DNA of 64,000 nt from Capsicum annuum. Its lineage: Eukaryota; Streptophyta; Magnoliopsida; Solanales; Solanaceae. Positions 59,201-64,000 of the stretch are shown here, piece after piece (position 1 is the stretch's first letter; each line of letters begins with the position of its first letter). The position numbers were made by a program, and so were the translations under genes. The notes beneath the pieces are model-generated. The model was not told the origin of the DNA, made no database searches, and saw nothing but the letters and a program-made list of their open reading frames with translations. The stretch lies in contig NC_061115.1 in NCBI RefSeq assembly GCF_002878395.1, positions 155,094,064 to 155,158,063 of the forward strand. Reading direction: 5' to 3'.

Positions 59201-59272
59201 ATATTAATTAATTTCTTTATTATATAAAATCAATAGGATAATAATTTTATAATTAATTTTATTTAATATCAA
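56241..59272. other. AT-rich interior of a non-autonomous Helitron-like segment
   Basis: About 3 kb without believable coding. It includes a degenerate 207-bp unit (56940-57070), long A/T runs and short open frames without motifs (for example 57918-58157, hydrophobic by base composition only). It ends in the clean Helitron terminus at 59273. Confidence 0.55.
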
Positions 59273-59294
59273 CCGCGCATCGCGCGGGTACTAA
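59273..59294 (+). repeat. Helitron 3' terminus, well preserved
   Basis: CCGCGC (59273-59278), loop ATC, GCGCGG (59282-59287), then GTACTAA with the terminal CTAA at 59291-59294, followed by T. A perfect 6-bp GC stem in very AT-rich DNA, at the usual distance from a CTRR end. This marks the right end of a second, younger Helitron whose 5' end I could not fix. Confidence 0.88.
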
Positions 59295-59302
59295 TACTTG
59301 TT

Positions 59303-59685
59303 TATATATATAATAAAGGAGAATTGTCTATCATGAAGTCATGCCCAGTGACATCTTAAGAACTAACCTTTTACAACAAAATAAATTTTGTTGATTGTTA
59401 ATTAATTCTTATTTATTCCATATTTATTTCATATTTGTATACATATAATAAAGGAGAATAGTCTAGCATGAAGTTATGACAAGTGACATCTTAAGAACTA
59501 ACTTCTTACAACAAAAATAAATTTTCTTGATTATTAATTAATTCATATTTGTTCCATATTTATATATATAATAAAGGAGAATAGTTGCATGAATTCTGCC
59601 AAGTGGCATTTTAAGAACTAACCTCTTACAACAAAAATAAATTTTGTTAATTATTAGTTACATCATATTTATTTTATATTATGGT
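59303..59685 (+). repeat. Three head-to-tail copies of a Helitron-like 5' segment (about 120-130 bp each)
   Basis: The copies start near 59303, 59438 and 59561. All share TATAATAAAGGAGAAT, then GCATGAA, then CATYTTAAGAACTAAC and TACAACAAAAATAAATTTT. A fourth relative is at 62505-62600. The pattern suggests serial insertion at the same kind of end, or rolling-circle concatemers. Confidence 0.75.
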
Positions 59686-59864
59686 AAAAAAAAAAATCTA
59701 AGTTTGACCAAAAAGTCATTTCGAAATAAAAAATATTATGAAAAGATGTCATCTTTTGAAATATGTAAATAATTAATTTAAATATATAAATAATAATATT
59801 ACAAAAAAATAAACTATTTATGATTTCACTACTATCTATATATATATATATATTAGTTGCATAA

Positions 59865-59893
59865 GGCCTGTGCTAACCTCGGGCCCAAGCTAA
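59865..59893 (+). repeat. Possible third Helitron 3' end, degenerate
   Basis: GGCCTGTGCTAACCTCGGGC then CCAAGCTAA with CTAA at 59890-59893 and T next. The GGCC/GGCC stem is weak, but the layout matches the other two ends. With the 5'-like repeats at 59303 it would bound a short element of about 590 bp. Confidence 0.35.
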
Positions 59894-60742
59894 TGATACA
59901 AGAATATTAAATTTAATTTTAGAGAAAATATAATTAAGTCACATTTTTCTATTACATAATTAATTTAATTTTGTGATTTGTTGATAATTTCTTATTTGAT
60001 AAGTCATTATGATTATTAAAGTTTTTTCTTTTATGTGATTAGATAATTTTTAAAGGACTATATATATGAGAAAGGAAGTGTGAAGGAGAATTAGAAAATA
60101 CGAAGAGACATAGACTTCAATTTAAAATAAATAAATGATGACTTTAGTGTGTTCTAATTATTTTTAAAAAAATATTTAATTGGATAGATTTTTGAAAAAA
60201 ATAAAATTCTCCAGGAAAATAAGTTTTTTGACTTACGAAAATGACTTCGTGAAAGTAGGAAAATTATATTCCGTATTTTACATTCATTGAGCCCTTCGCT
60301 CTTCAATACACCTTGTTTTCACCCACACTGATAGCTCTCATCCCCACCACCCCACCACACCCACCTCTCATAGTACTTATATATCTAAATTATATTTAAA
60401 TGATTTTTGAGCGATATTTTACTTACATACTGAATATAAGAAAATAAGTAAGAAATTCACTTATTTTTTTGATTTTTTTTAAATAATAATTTTCATTAAA
60501 ATACATGTTTATAACAAATACATTAATTTTCTAAGAAATATTATTAAATATTTTTCATTAAAAAACCATGTTTATACCAAACACACCCAAAAAGAGAATA
60601 GTTACTAAATGCCCTAATTGAAAATGAAGCTATAACGGTAAAGTTGCATAAATTTTAGTAAAATGTAAAATAAAAAATAATGCACTCTATCTGTTTTAAT
60701 TTCTTTTACATTGGTTGATTAAGTACAACCATTAAAAAGCTA
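59894..60742. other. AT-rich sequence with a MITE-like block
   Basis: No coding. Around 60205-60600 are words such as GGAAAATAAGTTTTTTGACT and CATGTTTATACCAAACACAC that resemble a dispersed short element of Solanaceae, but no terminal repeats could be paired. Confidence 0.4.
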
Positions 60743-60750
60743 TTTATAAG
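60743..60750. repeat. Target-site duplication of the hAT MITE, left
   Basis: TTTATAAG, identical to 61332-61339. Confidence 0.9.
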
Positions 60751-61331
60751 TAGGGATGTGCAAAAAGCCGAACCGACCAATAAACCGTACCGATAAAAAT
60801 GTTATTGGTTTATTTTTATTGGGTTATTGAGTTAACAATTTGTTAATGATTTTATAAAAAAATTATTGGATTATTGGTTCGGTTTGATTTTTTCTTATTG
60901 GGTTATCGGTTAAATCGATAACCCTATATATATATATGACCTATTATATATTTCTCTTAATTTCTCTTTAATTTCTACCAATTAACAAACCTATTATTTC
61001 AATTATACAAACTCTTAATTTCTCCTAACAACATTTAGTTCAAACTTGAAGATTCTTGTAAATTAAAACACTTTATGTAGGATTTTTGGTTGAAACTAAG
61101 ATTCAATTTTATTTTTTTTCATGTTAGTTACTACTATTTCTATTTTATGAGTATTTGCTTATCAATTAAACCGAAAACCGAGCCATTAAGGACTAAAAAC
61201 CGATAAACTGAAAATCGATAAAAAATATCTTATTGGTTTGCTTATTGGTTTAGCATATTTAAAAATAAAAAATCGATAAACCGAACCGATAATATATAAA
61301 ATCGAACCGAGCTGACCGATGCACACCCCTA
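60751..61331 (+). mobile_element. hAT-type MITE, 581 bp
   Basis: Terminal inverted repeats are TAGGGATGTGCA on the left and TGCACACCCCTA on the right, which pair with one mismatch, and an 8-bp direct repeat TTTATAAG flanks them. The interior is full of CCGAACCGA and ATCGATAA words in both orientations, which allows long hairpins. No transposase is coded, so it would be moved by an hAT enzyme elsewhere. The clean ends suggest a rather recent insertion compared with its surroundings. Confidence 0.92.
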
Positions 61332-61339
61332 TTTATAAG
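61332..61339. repeat. Target-site duplication of the hAT MITE, right
   Basis: TTTATAAG, identical to 60743-60750. Confidence 0.9.
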
Positions 61340-61683
61340 GTGTTTGCATATTTATCTCGATAATCATATTTTTAAAGTATATGATTGACAACTATTATGT
61401 TAATAGTTACTTCTTAATGATCGGAGTAATATTCAAAGAAAATAATAAACCTCACTTGAATTGCTAAAATGATAAGTAAAAAGAAAATTTATTTTTAGTA
61501 CAAGGGTAAAGCAAAATGAAAAAGAGAGAGAAAAGGGTACTTACTCAATTCCTTTTTTAGCTGTTTCTTTGACTTGACAAATAACATAAGAATTTAATAT
61601 ATTAGGAGTAAAACATGCGAAATTATCCTTATTAATTATGTATTAAAAAATTAAAGTTGGTGGTTAGTTCTTCGTGTAATTAC
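61340..61683. other. AT-rich spacer
   Basis: Nothing recognisable between the hAT MITE and the microsatellite. Confidence 0.5.
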
Positions 61684-61724
<41 letters not shown>

Positions 61725-61738
61725 AATAATAATAATAA
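61684..61738. repeat. Palindromic microsatellite (TTA)n(TAA)n
   Basis: About 13 TTA units are followed by about 6 TAA units, so the right part is the reverse complement of the left and can form a long AT hairpin. Confidence 0.95.
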
Positions 61739-61744
61739 CGGTAC

Positions 61745-62095
61745 TATAGAAAAAAATTATAAAACTTTTTTGATTTATTAAAATAAATAAGTAAGAAAAA
61801 CAATTAATTTTAATATAATAAATAAGTAAAAATGGATAATAATATAGAAAAAAATTATAATTTTTTCTTTATTTCTTAAAATAAATAAGAAAAATAATTA
61901 ATTTTGATATAAGAAATAATTAAAAAAGAAGAAGTAATCTACTCCCCCGAAAAAAAATTAATTTTAATATAATAAATAAGTAAAACTTAATAATAATATA
62001 GAAAAAAAATATATTTTTTTCTTGATTTATTAAAATAAATAAGAAAAATAATTAAGTTTTAATATAAGAAATAATTTAAAAAGAACAACTAATCT
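61745..62095 (+). repeat. Imperfect tandem repeat of about 150 bp, 2-3 copies
   Basis: 'atagaaaaaaattata' starts near 61746, 61847 and 61997. The last two units both end with AATCTACTCCYCCG, which is the beginning of the Stowaway-like terminal repeat. Confidence 0.65.
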
Positions 62096-62096
62096 A

Positions 62097-62351
62097 CTCC
62101 TCCGGTCCAATAATACTTGTTCACTATTGACTTAGCACACACCTTAAGAAATAATAAATAATGGGCTTAAATTTACTATATCGCCGTTTTAATATAATAA
62201 ATTCAATTCTTTAAAAAATGTATTAGGTAATGACTATAGTTAATAACTATGGTTAACACAAATGATTAAATTATCTTTTAATTTTTCAAACTTAATAACT
62301 GTTATTGGATATCTATTTTTAGTATAGTGGATAAGTAAAAATGGTCGGAGG
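62097..62351 (+). mobile_element. Stowaway-like MITE (about 255 bp)
   Basis: Left end CTCCTCCGGTCCAATAATAC after TA; right end ...AAAATGGTCGGAGG before TA (62352-62353). The reversed right end (CCTCCGACCATTTTTACTTA) pairs with the left after a 2-base offset. CTCCCTCCGTCC-type ends with TA duplications are typical of Stowaway/Tc1-mariner MITEs. No coding. Confidence 0.6.
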
Positions 62352-62504
62352 TAGTAATAAGAAGAAAAAAGAGATTTATAAAAAAAAAAACTATAAATAA
62401 AAATATTCTAAAATAATAAATGAGGCCAAATGTAACAATATGTATGAAAAGGGCAATAGACATGTGTGGCTTTCTAATTACACCAAAAATTTGTGAGGAC
62501 TCTG

Positions 62505-63175
62505 ACATGAGGGTATGCCAACGGACATCTTGAGAACTAGCAATTTACAATAAAACCTATTTTAAAGATTATTGATTAATTCATATTTATTTATATTGTG
62601 GTAAAAAATAATTAAGTTTGATCAAAAAGTCATTTCAACATAAGAAATAATATGAAAAAGATGTCATCTCTCAAAAGATATAAATAATTAATTTAAATAT
62701 ATAAATAATAATATTATAAAAAATAAATTTTGTGATTTCACTACAATTGAGTAAATAAAAATAGAATAATTATTTAAAATATGTCATTCGTAAAATAAAT
62801 AGTAATATTAAATAAAAAGTATTTATGATTTCATTACAACTGAGTAAACAAAGAAGAATTACAAGAAAAATCAATTAAAAGCATAATCAATTATAAAATT
62901 AAATATTTCTAATTTAATTACAATCGAGTATATCAAAAAAAAAAAAATATTACATGAAAGATCAATGAGAATAACCAATTCGTAAATGATCAATAAAGCA
63001 ACTTGTATGAAAATTATTATTATATCCAAAGAATCATTCCAGAATTAAAAATATTATAAAAAAATGTCATTCAAAAATATGTACACAATTAATATAAATA
63101 ATATTATTTTAAAAGATATTTATGTTTCACTACAATTAAGTAAATCAAGAAAGTATTTTACATGCATAAAAAAAC
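62505..63175 (+). repeat. Second block of Helitron-related repeats and 207-bp-type units
   Basis: 62505-62600 resembles the 5'-like copies at 59303. 62620-63175 has two to three divergent units with 'aaaaagtcatttcaa', 'gatgtcatctctcaaaa' and 'cactacaattgagtaaat'. Confidence 0.7.
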
Positions 63176-63184
63176 AAAAGTTTA

Positions 63185-63300
63185 ATCTATATTTTAAATA
63201 CGGAAAAGGGCCAAAATTGTCCATCAATAACAACATACCCAGTGTATTCCGAGGGTAGAGTGTACGCTAACCATACTACTACCTCAGGCGAAGTAGAGAG
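63185..63300 (+). repeat. Truncated Solanaceae-type dispersed short repeats
   Basis: GGAAAAGGGCCAAAATTGTC is followed by AACAACATACCCAGTGTATT and GAGGGTAGAGTGTACGCTAA, then ACTACCTCAGGCGAAGTAGA. Both words are familiar from many Solanaceae non-coding sequences (memory only). They are shortened and fused here. Confidence 0.55.
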
Positions 63301-63475
63301 TAGGCCTAAAATGCTCATCAAATATGTAAAATGGTGTAAAAATGTCCTTCGTCTACCTATTTGGGCCTAAAATGTCTTTTTCGTTTACTAATTGGGCCTA
63401 AAATGCCCTTCTCACCTACCTATTGGGCCTAAAATGCACTTCTTGTCTATCTATTGAGCCTATTTTGCCTTTTTA
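63300..63475 (+). repeat. Minisatellite of about 35-40 bp, 4-5 copies
   Basis: GGGCCTAAAATG with CCTT and a CTACCTATT spacer recurs at about 63303, 63363, 63405, 63426 and, degenerate, 63457. It grows out of the 'aaagggccaaaat' repeat to its left. Confidence 0.75.
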
Positions 63476-64000
63476 TTTCAATAAATTACATGAAAAGATC
63501 ATCCTTATAACTTAATTACATAAATAATAGTACTTTTTAAATATTACAAAAGTAAAAGTTTTTTTTTACATATATAGTCATTTAAAAAAAATCAAAAAAA
63601 ATAATTATAATTCCTAATTTAATGTTATAACTAATTATCAATTCACCTTAATTTAAGAAATATATTTTCAATCTTCAAATTAAAGTGGAAAATATAATAC
63701 TCGCTTTCAAATCCCTCTCTCTTATATTCAAAATTCAAATATTTTTAAACAAACTAAGTATTTCATTATTTGCTCATGTATGTTTTGTTTTGTTTTCATG
63801 TATGTTAATCATCTAGTATTATTTTATTATTGTGTATTTTAAATTCTAATGTAATGTGTTAACCACAATTTTTTATGGATAAATATTTATGGACTAAAAA
63901 TCATTATGTAGGAAGTACAAATATACCAATGTATTTTTGTTTTATTAATATAATTTATGCCAAAGTTAGATTATTATTGTATTTTTGATATAATTATGGG
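63476..64000. other. AT-rich end of window
   Basis: No coding, terminus or repeat that I can support. Confidence 0.5.

Noticed and set aside
59273..59287. GC hairpin as a transcription terminator
   Set aside because: No gene precedes it, no T-run follows, and it is followed by CTAA as in Helitron ends.

Overview
The window is nuclear plant DNA from a transposon-rich, gene-poor region, most likely of a Solanaceae species. I base this on three things: long (about 2.5-2.9 kb) LTRs starting TGTAATACCCC and ending GCGTTACA, Del/Tekay-type Ty3/Gypsy polyproteins with an initiator-tRNA-Met primer site, and dispersed short repeats familiar from nightshade introns. The family assignment is inference. 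I see no intact host gene, rRNA or tRNA gene. Every coding trace is broken by stops, frameshifts or deletions.

Region 1-30,100 is a stack of nested Gypsy elements. Element A (1-5830, + strand, left part outside the window) sits in the primer-binding site of element C. C is on the minus strand; only its 5' LTR is in the window, split into 5843-8352 and 20985-21332. Element B (8353-20984, +, both LTRs present) splits that LTR and is itself interrupted in its gag/protease region by a minus-strand solo LTR (12302-15012) with a 5-bp near-perfect target duplication. C in turn lies in an older plus-strand gag-pol remnant, D (21345-22400). Another decayed element, E (LTR end at 26386, coding traces to about 28170), follows.

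Region 30,100-46,776 holds a minus-strand remnant that resembles an endogenous pararetrovirus (movement-protein-like part, then a capsid-region-like part). Next is a full-length Gypsy element F (32430-42142) with two LTRs and a perfect ATATA target duplication; its reverse transcriptase has lost the catalytic Asp-Asp pair and its integrase has lost its core. An internally deleted minus-strand element G ends at 46776.

Region 46,777-55,512 is the most interesting part: the decayed remains of a Helitron. A PIF1-type Helitron helicase pseudogene is followed, on the same strand, by intron-containing pieces of at least three unrelated host genes: a DRP1-type dynamin-related GTPase, a SCAB-like actin-binding protein and TFIID subunit TAF2. 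An unidentified, tandemly duplicated exon comes last. The Helitron ends in a hairpin plus CTAG, inserted exactly between A and T of a unit of a 207-bp tandem array.

Region 55,513-64,000 is very AT-rich. It contains the 207-bp array, a second and much better preserved Helitron 3' end (59273-59294), three head-to-tail copies of a Helitron-like 5' segment, an hAT-type MITE with a perfect 8-bp target duplication (60751-61331), a Stowaway-like MITE, a palindromic trinucleotide microsatellite and a short minisatellite.

Nothing here forms a working pathway. The genes are fossils, and their value is in the order of insertions, the gene capture and the pararetrovirus-like fragment.
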